From NCBI GenBank assembly GCA_938003545.1, contig CALKXY010000013.1, forward strand, positions 1-64,000: a DNA stretch of 64,000 nucleotides. Direction: 5' to 3'. The translations under genes and the position numbers were made by a program. Source of the stretch: an uncultured Caulobacterales bacterium. Its GTDB lineage: Bacteria; Pseudomonadota; Alphaproteobacteria; Caulobacterales; Maricaulaceae. Within the stretch, counting starts at the first letter, position 1. Every line of letters starts with the position of its first letter. The notes beneath the pieces were generated by a model. That model was given only the letters and a program-made list of their open reading frames with translations, had not been told where the DNA came from and searched no databases. This document shows, piece after piece, positions 45,628 through 53,983 of the stretch.

Positions 45628-45685
45628 TTTACACATAACACACGGATGACACAGACAAATCCTTCGCGCAGGACTGATGTGTAAA
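45628..45685 (-). promoter_or_regulatory. Nine-base inverted repeat upstream of the EF-hand/ECF operon
   Basis: TTTACACAT at 45628-45636 and ATGTGTAAA at 45677-45685 are perfect inverted arms 40 bases apart, lying between the FlhG-like gene and the EF-hand start. They could be an operator, or -35/-10-like half-sites of the ECF-dependent promoter; neither is shown. Confidence 0.4.
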
Positions 45686-45690
45686 TGCTT

Positions 45691-46398
45691 TTAAGCGACC
45701 GCTCTGCGAGCGGCTTGGTCGCGCATTTGTTCGAGTAAGCGGGTCTCAATGTGTAAGTCATCGACATGTCCCGCATAGGGGGTTGGCGCACCTAGATGTT
45801 CGCGGACTGTGTCAGATAACATTAATGCCGTTTCTACGGCGTCGCATTTCTCGCCAGTTGAGAGCACGAGGGGGTCAAAATCTGGAGCCCGTCGGCGGAC
45901 AGCATCTACCATCCAGAACGCGCGCATAAAGTCATCGCCTTGTGTGTCATAAGAGACAACGGAGACATCGGAGGCCGCTCCTAATCGGACATGCGCAGGC
46001 GTGCATCCGACCTCTGGAACCACAAAAACCCAGTCGTAAGATAGGGATAAAGCCGCCAAGAGGCCTAAGGCATCTTCCAGACTTTGAGGGCCTACGGCAC
46101 CTGCTGTAAAATGCTCATTTGATGTTATGTAGAGTGCATCGCTGACCTGTGCGTTACCGCGGGCAACGTCGTCCAATGTGCGAGCGTGCACGATACCGGA
46201 ACGCCTCAAAAGCTCTCCGCCAACAGCATCGAGGATTAAAACAGTTTCGCCGTAGCTGGCAGCTTTGCGGCCTAGTTTTACGACCAGATCATAGGTTGCG
46301 TCCGACTCACCGCTGGCCGTGAAGAGGCTAACGAGCCGGCATGCCGGTTCATATGTGTCGCCTTGGACCCGTCGGGCCTTATGTTTGAGCTGGGCCAT
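45691..46398 (-). CDS. MinD/FlhG-like P-loop-fold protein with lost Walker A (pseudo-ATPase)
   Basis: 235 residues. The order of elements follows MinD/FlhG: a strand LVSLFTASG, helix, then TVLILDAVGG (Walker A' strand region), TLDDVARG, ALYITSNEHF, DWVFVVPEVG (Walker B-like) and VSVVSYDTQGDDFMRAFWMVDAV. The GKGGVGKT Walker A is replaced by TASGESDATYD, so ATP binding is doubtful. FlhG-type proteins count flagella. It lies between the ECF operon and sciP and is preceded by four CtrA-like half-sites spaced 11 bases apart. A good ribosome-binding site (AAAGGG) precedes the ATG. Its precise function is unknown. Confidence 0.7.
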   Translation of the reverse strand: MAQLKHKARRVQGDTYEPACRLVSLFTASGESDATYDLVVKLGRKAASYGETVLILDAVGGELLRRSGIVHARTLDDVARGNAQVSDALYITSNEHFTAGAVGPQSLEDALGLLAALSLSYDWVFVVPEVGCTPAHVRLGAASDVSVVSYDTQGDDFMRAFWMVDAVRRRAPDFDPLVLSTGEKCDAVETALMLSDTVREHLGAPTPYAGHVDDLHIETRLLEQMRDQAARRAVA

Positions 46399-46490
46399 GA
46401 CGCCCTTTCGAATTCACCAAATACCAATCGGGTCTTTGCCCGTTTCGCTATATTTACCTGCAACGACCTAAATTTTGGCGAACAAGCGTG

Positions 46491-46527
46491 GTAAATCTGG
46501 ATTAATCTGACATTTACGAAGGTTTAA
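46491..46527. promoter_or_regulatory. Ladder of four CtrA half-sites at 11-base spacing
   Basis: GTAA (46491), TTAA (46502), TTTA (46513) and TTAA (46524) follow each other exactly every 11 bases, so each neighbouring pair has the CtrA box geometry of half-site, seven bases, half-site, each matching 7 of 8. The ladder ends about 93 bases upstream of the FlhG-like gene start on the minus strand. A block of three overlapping boxes is unlikely by chance, though no statistic was computed. Confidence 0.65.
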
Positions 46528-46567
46528 AAAATGCAGTCCGAAATTTGGAAATGAAGGTTGAAGGCAT

Positions 46568-46596
46568 AAAAAAACCGTCCTGGAGGGACGGTTTTT
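46568..46596 (-). terminator. Terminator of sciP
   Basis: ACCGTCC and GGGACGGT pair around a four-base loop with A and T runs on both sides, immediately after the sciP stop. It can work in either direction. Confidence 0.85.
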
Positions 46597-46620
46597 AGAA
46601 AAATAATTTATATGCGCGCG

Positions 46621-46893
46621 TTAGCGATATTGTTGTACCCGCGTTGTCCGAAGACCTGCAATACCGTAGCTTTCAATCGACCGTTGCCACGACATAAATT
46701 CTTCAGCGGAAAGTCCGTAGCGTTCCAAGGCGCCGTCTAGTGTCAAGAGACCGCCTCGGACGGCCGCAACAACTTCTGCTTTTCTGCGGATTACCCACCG
46801 AACAGTGTTCGGCTTGGGGAGGTCAGCTAAGGTCAAAGGTGTGCCCTCTGGTCCGATGACGACATTTTCGCGTTTTATTTTGCGATCTAACAT
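46621..46893 (-). CDS. sciP: CtrA inhibitor SciP (DUF1153)
   Basis: 90 residues from the ATG at 46893 (a second ATG at 46911 adds six residues). It carries the SciP sequence: ENVVIGPEGTPLTLADLP, TVRWVIRRKAEVVAAVRGGLLT, ALERYGLSAEEFMSWQ and the C-terminal GLRTTRVQQYR. In Caulobacter SciP is a small HTH protein that blocks CtrA from recruiting RNA polymerase and is itself CtrA-activated. A perfect CtrA box lies about 75 bases upstream. It is alone and closed by a terminator. Confidence 0.95.
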   Translation of the reverse strand: MLDRKIKRENVVIGPEGTPLTLADLPKPNTVRWVIRRKAEVVAAVRGGLLTLDGALERYGLSAEEFMSWQRSIESYGIAGLRTTRVQQYR

Positions 46894-46967
46894 GTGCTTT
46901 TGCCCATTCATTTAGTCCGCCCACACAGACCTGTTTTTGTTATGTCATTCATCTAAGCGACAGGGTC

Positions 46968-46982
46968 TTAAAAACAGTTTAA
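46968..46982. promoter_or_regulatory. Perfect CtrA box TTAA-N7-TTAA upstream of sciP
   Basis: TTAA at 46968-46971 and TTAA at 46979-46982, seven bases apart, 8 of 8 matches. It lies 75 bases upstream of the sciP start (57 from the alternative start). Confidence 0.75.
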
Positions 46983-47045
46983 AGAAGCGCAAAAAAAGTG
47001 TTTAGATACAATCGTTTACGAAGGTTAATGGAATCGGAATTATCG

Positions 47046-47060
47046 TTAACAAGCACTTAC
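47046..47060. promoter_or_regulatory. CtrA-box-like site TTAA-N7-TTAC between sciP and mnmA
   Basis: 7 of 8 match. Three GANTC sites (47031-47035, 47079-47083, 47088-47092) lie around it in the same 290-base gap. Whether it acts on sciP or mnmA is unclear. Confidence 0.4.
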
Positions 47061-47185
47061 ATGGTTCGGCAGCGAATTGATTCTATTGAGTCTTTTGTTC
47101 GCGGCTGCTGCGGCCCTTGTATCGACTTGGGACATAACCCGCCCTATATGCGCGAGAGAAAAAAGGTGTATTTTTTTTGGATGAC

Positions 47186-48340
47186 ATGGCTCAAACGTTG
47201 AAAAGCTCTAAAAATTCACTCGGATTCAATAAATCCGAAGCTGAAACACGTGTCGTTGTGGCGATGAGTGGTGGCGTGGACAGCTCTGTTTGCGCGGCAT
47301 TGCTCGCGCGCGAGGGATATGACGTCATCGGCGTGACCCTGCAGCTCTATGATCACGGCGAGGCGATCAAAAAAGCGAAAGCCTGTTGTGCAGGCCAAGA
47401 CATCTATGATGCCAAGCGCGTTGCCGAGGATATGGGGTTCCCGCATTATGTCTTGGATTATGAATCTAATTTCCGCGAGCAAGTAATTGAGGATTTCGCC
47501 GATACATATCTGAAAGGAGCGACTCCTATTCCCTGTGTGCGTTGTAATCAGACTGTCAAATTTAAAGACCTTCTACAGGTTGCCCGTGACCTTGGTGCGG
47601 ATTGCATGGCGACAGGGCATTATATTAAACGTGTCGAGGGTGCGGATGGGCCAGAGCTTCACCGCGCATATGATGGCGGGAAAGATCAATCTTATTTCTT
47701 GTTCGCGACAACGCGCGATCAGTTAGATTTTCTGCGTTTTCCGTTAGGTCATTTGGATAAAAGCGAAACGCGCCGCCTTGCGGTCGAGCTTGGCCTAAAT
47801 GTTGCGGCAAAGCCTGATAGTCAGGATATCTGTTTTGTCCCGACAGGGAAATATACAGATGTGATTGAAAAACTTCGCCCAGAAGCCGCGAAGCCCGGAG
47901 ATATTGTTCATCAAGACGGGACGGTGCTCGGCCGTCACCGCGGGGTCATGTATTATACGATTGGTCAACGTCGGGGGTTAGGCCTCAAAGACGGTTCGGG
48001 GTCTGATCCGTTATTTGTGGTCGCGATTGATGCGGATAGCCATCAAGTGATTGTTGGTCCGCGTTCGGCGCTAGACCGTGATACATTGTGGATGGACGAT
48101 GTGAACTGGCTGGGCGAAGGGGAATTTGGGGCGCATCTAGATGGAACAAAAATCCGCGTGAAAGTTCGGTCTACGCGTCCTCCTGCTCCAGCGCGGTTGG
48201 AATTGCGCGGGAATAACATGGTTGTTGTCTTGGATGAACCTGATGTTGGGCTGTCACCTGGTCAGGCCTGTGTGTTCTATGAAGACCGCAATGATGCGGC
48301 GCGGACGCTTGGCGGTGGGTGGATTACGCAGACGGCGTAA
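47186..48340 (+). CDS. mnmA: tRNA-specific 2-thiouridylase
   Basis: 384 residues from the ATG at 47186; a TTG nine bases upstream is also possible. The PP-loop SGGVDSS is near residues 28-34, the nucleophile Cys is in [11 protein letters not shown], the second catalytic Cys in [10 protein letters not shown], and the C-terminus has GQRRGLGL and ARLELRGN. It thiolates U34 of tRNAs for Glu, Gln and Lys. No similarly directed genes adjoin except dodecin downstream. Confidence 0.96.
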   Translation: MAQTLKSSKNSLGFNKSEAETRVVVAMSGGVDSSVCAALLAREGYDVIGVTLQLYDHGEAIKKAKACCAGQDIYDAKRVAEDMGFPHYVLDYESNFREQVIEDFADTYLKGATPIPCVRCNQTVKFKDLLQVARDLGADCMATGHYIKRVEGADGPELHRAYDGGKDQSYFLFATTRDQLDFLRFPLGHLDKSETRRLAVELGLNVAAKPDSQDICFVPTGKYTDVIEKLRPEAAKPGDIVHQDGTVLGRHRGVMYYTIGQRRGLGLKDGSGSDPLFVVAIDADSHQVIVGPRSALDRDTLWMDDVNWLGEGEFGAHLDGTKIRVKVRSTRPPAPARLELRGNNMVVVLDEPDVGLSPGQACVFYEDRNDAARTLGGGWITQTA

Positions 48341-48435
48341 AACATTTGCGAGATAGCGAAAAATTACGACCCGTTAACTAGCTCTCCACGGAAGGAGGGA
48401 TTAAGTTCACCTGTCTACACTTACAGGAGAGACTT

Positions 48436-48639
48436 ATGGCCATAATGAAAACAATCGAAGTAATGAGCGAGAGCAGTGAGAGCTTTGAAGCCGCTATTGA
48501 GCATGCCGTTGAGCGTACAGGCAAAACTGTCAAAAATATCCGTTCCGCCTATGTGAACGAAATGTCGACATCCATCAAAGGTAAAAAGATTGATAAGTAC
48601 CGCGTTAACGTAAAGATCACATTTGAAGTTGGTGAATAA
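48436..48639 (+). CDS. Dodecin-like protein lacking the flavin-stacking Trp
   Basis: 67 residues. It matches the dodecin fold sequence: IEVMSESSESFEAAIEHAVERTGKTVKNIRSAYV, then KGKKIDKYRVNVKITFEV. In typical dodecins a Trp follows in the NLDWFEV stretch; here the aligned residues are RSAYV, with no Trp in the whole protein. Dodecins form 12-subunit flavin-binding shells, so flavin stacking may be changed or another ligand bound. A strong terminator follows. Confidence 0.85.
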   Translation: MAIMKTIEVMSESSESFEAAIEHAVERTGKTVKNIRSAYVNEMSTSIKGKKIDKYRVNVKITFEVGE

Positions 48640-48684
48640 TTTTAGGCTCTACGTTTTAAAAGCGTAGACATCTTGAATATGAAT

Positions 48685-48720
48685 TAAGGGCTGCCCGTTT
48701 TGAACGGGCAGCCCTTTTTT
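48685..48720 (+). terminator. Intrinsic terminator after dodecin
   Basis: AAGGGCTGCCCGTT and AACGGGCAGCCCTT form a perfect 14-base-pair stem with a three-base loop followed by seven T. The 214 bases after it to the thiolase start hold no recognised feature. Confidence 0.92.
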
Positions 48721-48934
48721 TGCCAAAACCTCTGCCGAGATGAAACGGATAGAGAGGTGGATAGAAAACCCTGCGCGTCTCTGTAACCATTCATGCATTT
48801 GGTATGATTTTATTTAGGCGGCCTGTTTTGGGTCAAAATAGAATGGCGTTAATGCGTCTATATCCATTTCACTTGCTGGTATTGCCTGTCTACGCTCTGT
48901 AATGAGGCGCAAAGAATTTTCGAAAGGCTTCCCC

Positions 48935-50116
48935 ATGTCATCTGATTCCGTTGTTATTGTTGGTCTTGCGCGTACGCCGATGGGGGCGTTTCAAGGGGCG
49001 TTTTCTACCGTTACCGCGCCGCAACTCGGATCTGCTGCGATTAAGGCGGCTATGGCTGAAGCGAACGTTGCGCCTGAAGATGTTGATCAAGTTGTGATGG
49101 GCTGTGTCCTGCCTGCGGGTCAGGGACAAGCGCCCGCACGTCAAGCTGCACTCGGGGCTGATCTACCACTTTCGACCGAGGCGACGACGGTTAACAAAAT
49201 GTGCGGGTCGGGTATGCAAGCCGCCATAATGGCGCATGACGCGATTAAAGCTGGATCGATCGATATTGCGGTTGCAGGCGGTATGGAGAGCATGACGAAC
49301 GCGCCATATTTGCTGCCGAAAGCGCGTGGCGGTATGCGTATGGGTAATCAGGCAGTTATCGATTCCATGATGCATGATGGGTTGACCGATGCTTACGATA
49401 ATAAAGCGATGGGCGTGTTTGCAGATCAAATTGCATCTGAATATCAATTTACGCGTGAACAGCAGGATGCCTATGCGATAGAATCTGTACGCCGCGCACA
49501 AGCCGCCGAAGCCGATGGAAAATTTGACCGCGAGATGACATCTGTCACAGTCAAAGGGCGCAAAGGCGACACGGTTGTGTCTAAAGATGAAGGCCCGTCC
49601 AATGCGCGTCCCGAAAAAATCCCGAGCTTGCGCCCCGTCTTTAATAAAGAAGGCACTGTTACAGCCGCGAATGCCAGTTCAATAAATGACGGTGCTGCGG
49701 CATTGGTTTTGATGCGCCGAAGTGAAGCCGAAAAGGGCGGTCATAAAATTCTCGCTGAAATCGTATCACATGCGGCCCACGCGCATGAGCCCTCTAAATT
49801 TACGACGGCTCCTGTCCATGCGATGCATAAAGCATTGGGTAAAGCAGGCTGGTCTGCTGAAGATGTTGACCTCTGGGAAATCAACGAAGCCTTCGCCGTG
49901 GTCCCGATGATCGCAATGCAAGAGCTTGGCTTGGATCATAACGTGGTCAATGTGAATGGTGGCGGTTGTGTCTTGGGCCATCCTATCGGCGCATCAGGTG
50001 CGCGCATCATGGCGACATTGATTGCGGAAATGGAAAAACGTGACGCCAAGACAGGCATGGCCTCACTTTGTATTGGCGGCGGGGAAGCCACGGCGATGTG
50101 TTTGAAACGGGATTAA
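48935..50116 (+). CDS. Acetyl-CoA acetyltransferase (thiolase)
   Basis: 393 residues from the ATG at 48935, which follows AAAGG at a good distance; the frame opens earlier at 48902 without family support. Active-site Cys near residue 90 is in NKMCGSGMQAA, the His in GGCVLGHPIGASG and the second Cys in MASLCIGGGEATAMC. Thiolases of this type condense or cleave acetoacetyl-CoA in ketogenesis, PHB or fatty-acid metabolism. Without phaB or a beta-oxidation partner nearby, PhaA or AtoB cannot be told apart. Confidence 0.93.
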   Translation: MSSDSVVIVGLARTPMGAFQGAFSTVTAPQLGSAAIKAAMAEANVAPEDVDQVVMGCVLPAGQGQAPARQAALGADLPLSTEATTVNKMCGSGMQAAIMAHDAIKAGSIDIAVAGGMESMTNAPYLLPKARGGMRMGNQAVIDSMMHDGLTDAYDNKAMGVFADQIASEYQFTREQQDAYAIESVRRAQAAEADGKFDREMTSVTVKGRKGDTVVSKDEGPSNARPEKIPSLRPVFNKEGTVTAANASSINDGAAALVLMRRSEAEKGGHKILAEIVSHAAHAHEPSKFTTAPVHAMHKALGKAGWSAEDVDLWEINEAFAVVPMIAMQELGLDHNVVNVNGGGCVLGHPIGASGARIMATLIAEMEKRDAKTGMASLCIGGGEATAMCLKRD

Positions 50117-50117
50117 G

Positions 50118-50570
50118 GTGCTCGTGCGTTTACTGATTTCGGTCGTTTTATCTGCTGGGGCCGCAGGATGCGCATCGATCCCAAATGTTTTTTCAAATGA
50201 TTTACCTGCTCCCGTTACGCCAGCGGAGGTGCAGGCTGTAAAGTATTCGAAAGACAACTTAGAATCATATGGCATTCTAACGTTTGCTAGGCGTAGTCCG
50301 AGTGCGGTTCTGCAAAACGATCAAAACATATATAATTGCGCAGATTTCGGGTCTGCCTTGAAAGCACAGGCCTTTTTTCTTTCAAATGGAGGGCCTCATG
50401 TTGATCCAAATGATTTGGATCGGGATGGCGATGGTTTTGCCTGTGAATGGGACCCACGTATATTCAGCACGAAATCGACTTATGTACGGCAAGGCTCGAA
50501 TTGCCATTGGGTCGAGGGGTATTATCGCAAGAGCGGAACATATGTTTCAGGTCACCAGCGATGTCGCTGA
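50118..50570 (+). CDS. Excalibur-domain lipoprotein
   Basis: 150 residues. A GTG start at 50118 (or 50124) gives a lipoprotein signal ending SAGAAGC near residue 18. The central segment YNCADFGSALKAQAFF and LDRDGDGFACEWDP carry the Excalibur calcium-binding motif DxDxDGxxCE with its Cys pair. Probably anchored in the periplasm. It directly follows the thiolase but has no functional link visible. It converges with the hydrolase gene 37 bases away. Confidence 0.78.
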   Translation: MLVRLLISVVLSAGAAGCASIPNVFSNDLPAPVTPAEVQAVKYSKDNLESYGILTFARRSPSAVLQNDQNIYNCADFGSALKAQAFFLSNGGPHVDPNDLDRDGDGFACEWDPRIFSTKSTYVRQGSNCHWVEGYYRKSGTYVSGHQRCR

Positions 50571-50607
50571 TGACTTTTTTGTATTTGATGTTCGTCGTAT
50601 CTTTTGC

Positions 50608-51489
50608 CTAAGCCAACGCTGTCTCAAACAAGGCTAGCTTGCGCGCCCACGCCTTATTCGCTGCAGTTTCGTTATAGACCGCACTATCGGGCGGGCACCA
50701 TCCATGTTGAGTGCCTGCATAGACTTCGATTTCTGCATTGTTTTCTGTCGCAGCGAAGGCGTCTTTCAATATTTTTTTGTTGTCGGGATCGCGTTCGTCA
50801 TCATTCGCTGCGACCGCGATGAGATAATCGGCGCTCATTTTCGGAATAAGGAGGTGCGGGCTGTCCGCTTTTTCGGTTGCTAAACCGCCGCCATGGAATG
50901 AAGCGCCTGCGCCGATACGGTCGGGCAGGGTTGCCGCCGTGATCATCGTCATTGGCCCGCCCATGCAATAGCCTGTTGTGCCAATCTGGCGTGAGGTATC
51001 GACAGCAGGTTGCGCATCAAGCCATTTCACGAAGGCTCTGGCATCTGTTCGGTTCGTATCCTGAGACAGAGCCCGCGCATAAGGAATGATTTTGGAACGG
51101 ACCTCAGGATCGCGGAAGGTTTGACCAACCTCAACCAGTGGCGCTTTGACCTGACGGTAATAGGGATTGACGACCAATGCGGCATAACCATCTGCAGCCA
51201 AACGTTTTGCCATCATTTTAAACGCGGGACGTAGGCCAACAATGTCAGGCCATATAAGGACGGCTGCATGAGCGCCGGAGGCAGGATGCGCGAAATAGGC
51301 GTCTGCAGTGCCGTCCGGCGTGTCGATCATCACGTCAGATTCGGTTATACCTTCTGCGGTTTCGCCGGGCGCGCAACCCGCAAAAGCAAGAGAAATTGCG
51401 GCGCCGCCTGCTAAGAGATTGAAGTCTCGCCGCGTCAGTATTTTCTCGTAGAAGCCCTGATTTTCTAGTTCGGTAATGTCATCGCACAT
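50608..51489 (-). CDS. Tat-exported dienelactone hydrolase-family protein
   Basis: 293 residues. The N-terminus has a twin-arginine signal TRRDFNLLAGG followed by a hydrophobic stretch and lipobox-like AFAGC. The alpha/beta hydrolase fold has the nucleophile GTTGYCMGGPMT (Cys), the acid region in AANDDERDPD and the His in GTQHGWCPP, as in the DLH family. Members hydrolyse dienelactones or other esters; the substrate is unknown. Exported members are common in marine alphaproteobacteria. It is upstream-flanked by SulP on the same strand 66 bases away. Confidence 0.86.
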   Translation of the reverse strand: MCDDITELENQGFYEKILTRRDFNLLAGGAAISLAFAGCAPGETAEGITESDVMIDTPDGTADAYFAHPASGAHAAVLIWPDIVGLRPAFKMMAKRLAADGYAALVVNPYYRQVKAPLVEVGQTFRDPEVRSKIIPYARALSQDTNRTDARAFVKWLDAQPAVDTSRQIGTTGYCMGGPMTMITAATLPDRIGAGASFHGGGLATEKADSPHLLIPKMSADYLIAVAANDDERDPDNKKILKDAFAATENNAEIEVYAGTQHGWCPPDSAVYNETAANKAWARKLALFETALA

Positions 51490-51555
51490 TTGATCTCTCC
51501 TACGGTGGAGAGATCAAGTTATGCTGAAAGGCGGCTAGTCGCAAGCGCGGCTTAG

Positions 51556-53199
51556 TTAATGCCCGCCGCCAAATGCGCCCGTGATCACGCTGTAATCCGT
51601 GGCAATTTGATATTCTGGATCATCATCTGAATCGATGATGAGCTGGCCTGCACGATTTAGCAATTTATGACAATCGCGCGTGAGGTGACGTAATCGAATG
51701 GCTTTTCCAGCTTGTGTGTATTTTGCCGCCAGACCTTCGATAGCTTGCAAAGCGGATTGATCTACGACGCGGGAATTTGCGAAATCAACGATAACCATAT
51801 CGGGGTCATTTTTGATGTCGAACAGATCATTGAAACCTTCGATAGACCCGAAAAATAAAGGGCCTTCAATTTTATAAACCTTGGCCTCGCCTTCTTCTTC
51901 CGCTTCTGCGTCGATGTGTTTTGCGGCGCTCCATGCATAAGCAAGTGCCGAAACAATGACGCCAACGACAACTGCAACAGCCAGATCATGATACACTGTC
52001 ACAACAGTAACCAACACAATGACGAGCGCGTCGATAAGTGGGATCCGGCGCATGATCGTCAGGGACTGCCATGCGAATGTACCGATTACGACCATGAACA
52101 TCACGCCGACCAAGGCCGCGAGCGGGATCATGCCGATAAATCTCGATCCAACTAGAATGAACGCCAGTAGGAAGAGTGATGCACTAATGCCCGACAGGCG
52201 TGTTCGGCCTCCAGATTTCACATTGATCATGGACTGCCCAATCATGGCGCAACCGCCCATGCCACCAAAGAAACCTGTGACGGTATTTGCAATACCTTGC
52301 GCGACGCATTCTTGTGACGCGCCGCCGCGTTCTTCTTTGATCTCGCCGACAAGGTTTAGTGTCAACAAACTTTCAATCAATCCAATAGCGGCCAGTACGA
52401 GCGCATATGGGAATATGATTTGGAGTGTATCAACGTTCAATGGAACGGATGGTATATGCAAGGAAGGTAAGCCACCTTTTATTGAGGCTAAATCGCTGAC
52501 GGTTTGAACATTCAGATTTAATCCGATGACAAGGGCCGTCACAAGCCCAATGCCGACAAGTGGGGCTGGGATGGCTTTGGTCACTTTCGGTGTCACCCAA
52601 ATTAGGAACATTGTGAGAGCAACAAGGCCCAGCATCAGCATGAGCGGCGTTCCTGTGAGCCATGTGCCTTCTAGTATATGAAATGGTCCGTAATGTTCGC
52701 CGGGAATGCGGACGGGTGGTTCGGATTGGAACTGCGAAAGTTGAGCCATGCCGATCACAATGGCGAGGCCGTTCACGAAGCCGAGCATGACAGGATGGGG
52801 CACAAGGCGAATGAATTTACCGAGCTTAAACACGCCCGCCCCGATTTGCATAATCCCCATAAGGACAACGGTTGCGAAGAGATACTCAACGCCATGATCC
52901 GCCACGAGGGCAACCATGACAACGGCTAGTGCACCTGTAGCGCCGGATATCATTCCGGGACGTCCGCCGATGATGGCTGTAATCAGTCCAACAATAAATG
53001 CCGCATAGAGACCCACGAGAGGTTCGACCCCTGCCACAAATGCAAAGGCCACCGCTTCTGGCACTAAGGCCAAAGCAACAGTTAAGCCTGCGAGGAGTTC
53101 GACCTTCACGCGGTTCGGCGTAAAGGTCAGCGGCCCTGCAGTTTTACGGGCGGGAATTGATATAGAGTCGGCGAAAGCCGCAAGCGTTGAACGGATCAT
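51556..53199 (-). CDS. SulP-family anion transporter
   Basis: 547 residues. The signature ALALVPEAVAFAFVAGVEPLVGLYAAF is followed by about 10-12 membrane helices (VPHPVMLGFVNGLAIVI, GGMGGCAMIGQSMINVKSGG), and a C-terminal STAS domain (MVIVDFANSRVVDQSALQAIEGL) near 450-540. SulP proteins carry sulfate, bicarbonate or other anions across the inner membrane. A substrate cannot be assigned. phoB lies upstream on the same strand, 82 bases away. Confidence 0.92.
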   Translation of the reverse strand: MIRSTLAAFADSISIPARKTAGPLTFTPNRVKVELLAGLTVALALVPEAVAFAFVAGVEPLVGLYAAFIVGLITAIIGGRPGMISGATGALAVVMVALVADHGVEYLFATVVLMGIMQIGAGVFKLGKFIRLVPHPVMLGFVNGLAIVIGMAQLSQFQSEPPVRIPGEHYGPFHILEGTWLTGTPLMLMLGLVALTMFLIWVTPKVTKAIPAPLVGIGLVTALVIGLNLNVQTVSDLASIKGGLPSLHIPSVPLNVDTLQIIFPYALVLAAIGLIESLLTLNLVGEIKEERGGASQECVAQGIANTVTGFFGGMGGCAMIGQSMINVKSGGRTRLSGISASLFLLAFILVGSRFIGMIPLAALVGVMFMVVIGTFAWQSLTIMRRIPLIDALVIVLVTVVTVYHDLAVAVVVGVIVSALAYAWSAAKHIDAEAEEEGEAKVYKIEGPLFFGSIEGFNDLFDIKNDPDMVIVDFANSRVVDQSALQAIEGLAAKYTQAGKAIRLRHLTRDCHKLLNRAGQLIIDSDDDPEYQIATDYSVITGAFGGGH

Positions 53200-53281
53200 G
53201 AAATCTTACCAAATGGTGGTTTGCCGCGCCTTAAGCCCGCAACCCCATTAGAGCAAGCTGTTCAAGCGCCTGCGGCTGAAA

Positions 53282-53971
53282 TCAACCTTCTGGCCTAAGG
53301 GCATATCCTGCGGAGCGAACGGTCCGAATGGGATCTTTACGTTCATTTATTTTAAGGGCTTTTCTAAGGCGTCCAATATGGACATCGACGGTCCTGACCT
53401 CGACATAGACATCATGCCCCCAAACCGCATCGAGCAACTGCTCGCGTGAGAACACTTGTCCTGGGCGCCGCATGAAATGTTCGAGGAGACGAAACTCTGT
53501 TGGGCCTAGATGGATATCTGTGCCAGACCTAGAAACACGGTGCGCTTTCGTATCAATTTGCAAATCACCTACGATGATCGCATCCGATAGAACATTGGAT
53601 TGCATTCGTCTCAAAAGCGCACGAATGCGCGCGAAAAGTTCTGGAATAGAGAACGGTTTGACGAGGTAATCATCCGCGCCGATGTCCAGTCCTGTGACGC
53701 GGTCATCTTCCTCGCCTCTGGCAGAGAGCATAATAATGGGCACGCTTGCAGTGGCGTCTTTTCGTCTCAACCTGCGACAGACTTCAACGCCTGAGAGTTT
53801 AGGTAACATCCAATCTAGTAAAATCAGGTCAGGGAGGCGTTCATTCACCATCAATATGGCCATATCACCGTCTTCGGCTAGAGCCGTTTCAAACCCTTCT
53901 TTTTGAAGATTATATTCGAGCAATGTGGAGATTGCGGTTTCGTCTTCGACGATCAGGACATAGGGGGTCAT
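53282..53971 (-). CDS. phoB: Response regulator PhoB-type
   Basis: 229 residues. The receiver has Glu-Asp EDE, phosphoacceptor Asp53 (LILLDWMLPKLSG), Thr/Ser in LSARG and Lys in VKPFSIPEL; the OmpR-type winged helix includes LLEHFMRRPGQVFSREQLLDAVWG and TVDVHIGRLRKAL. It best matches PhoB of the phosphate-starvation system. It follows phoR by 12 bases on the same strand. No pstSCAB or phoU is in the window. Confidence 0.88.
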   Translation of the reverse strand: MTPYVLIVEDETAISTLLEYNLQKEGFETALAEDGDMAILMVNERLPDLILLDWMLPKLSGVEVCRRLRRKDATASVPIIMLSARGEEDDRVTGLDIGADDYLVKPFSIPELFARIRALLRRMQSNVLSDAIIVGDLQIDTKAHRVSRSGTDIHLGPTEFRLLEHFMRRPGQVFSREQLLDAVWGHDVYVEVRTVDVHIGRLRKALKINERKDPIRTVRSAGYALRPEG

Positions 53972-53983
53972 AATATCTCAGGC

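Noticed and set aside
46998..47201. A 67-codon frame between sciP and mnmA
   Set aside because: It overlaps the mnmA start and a region of CtrA-like and GANTC sites; composition is not protein-like.
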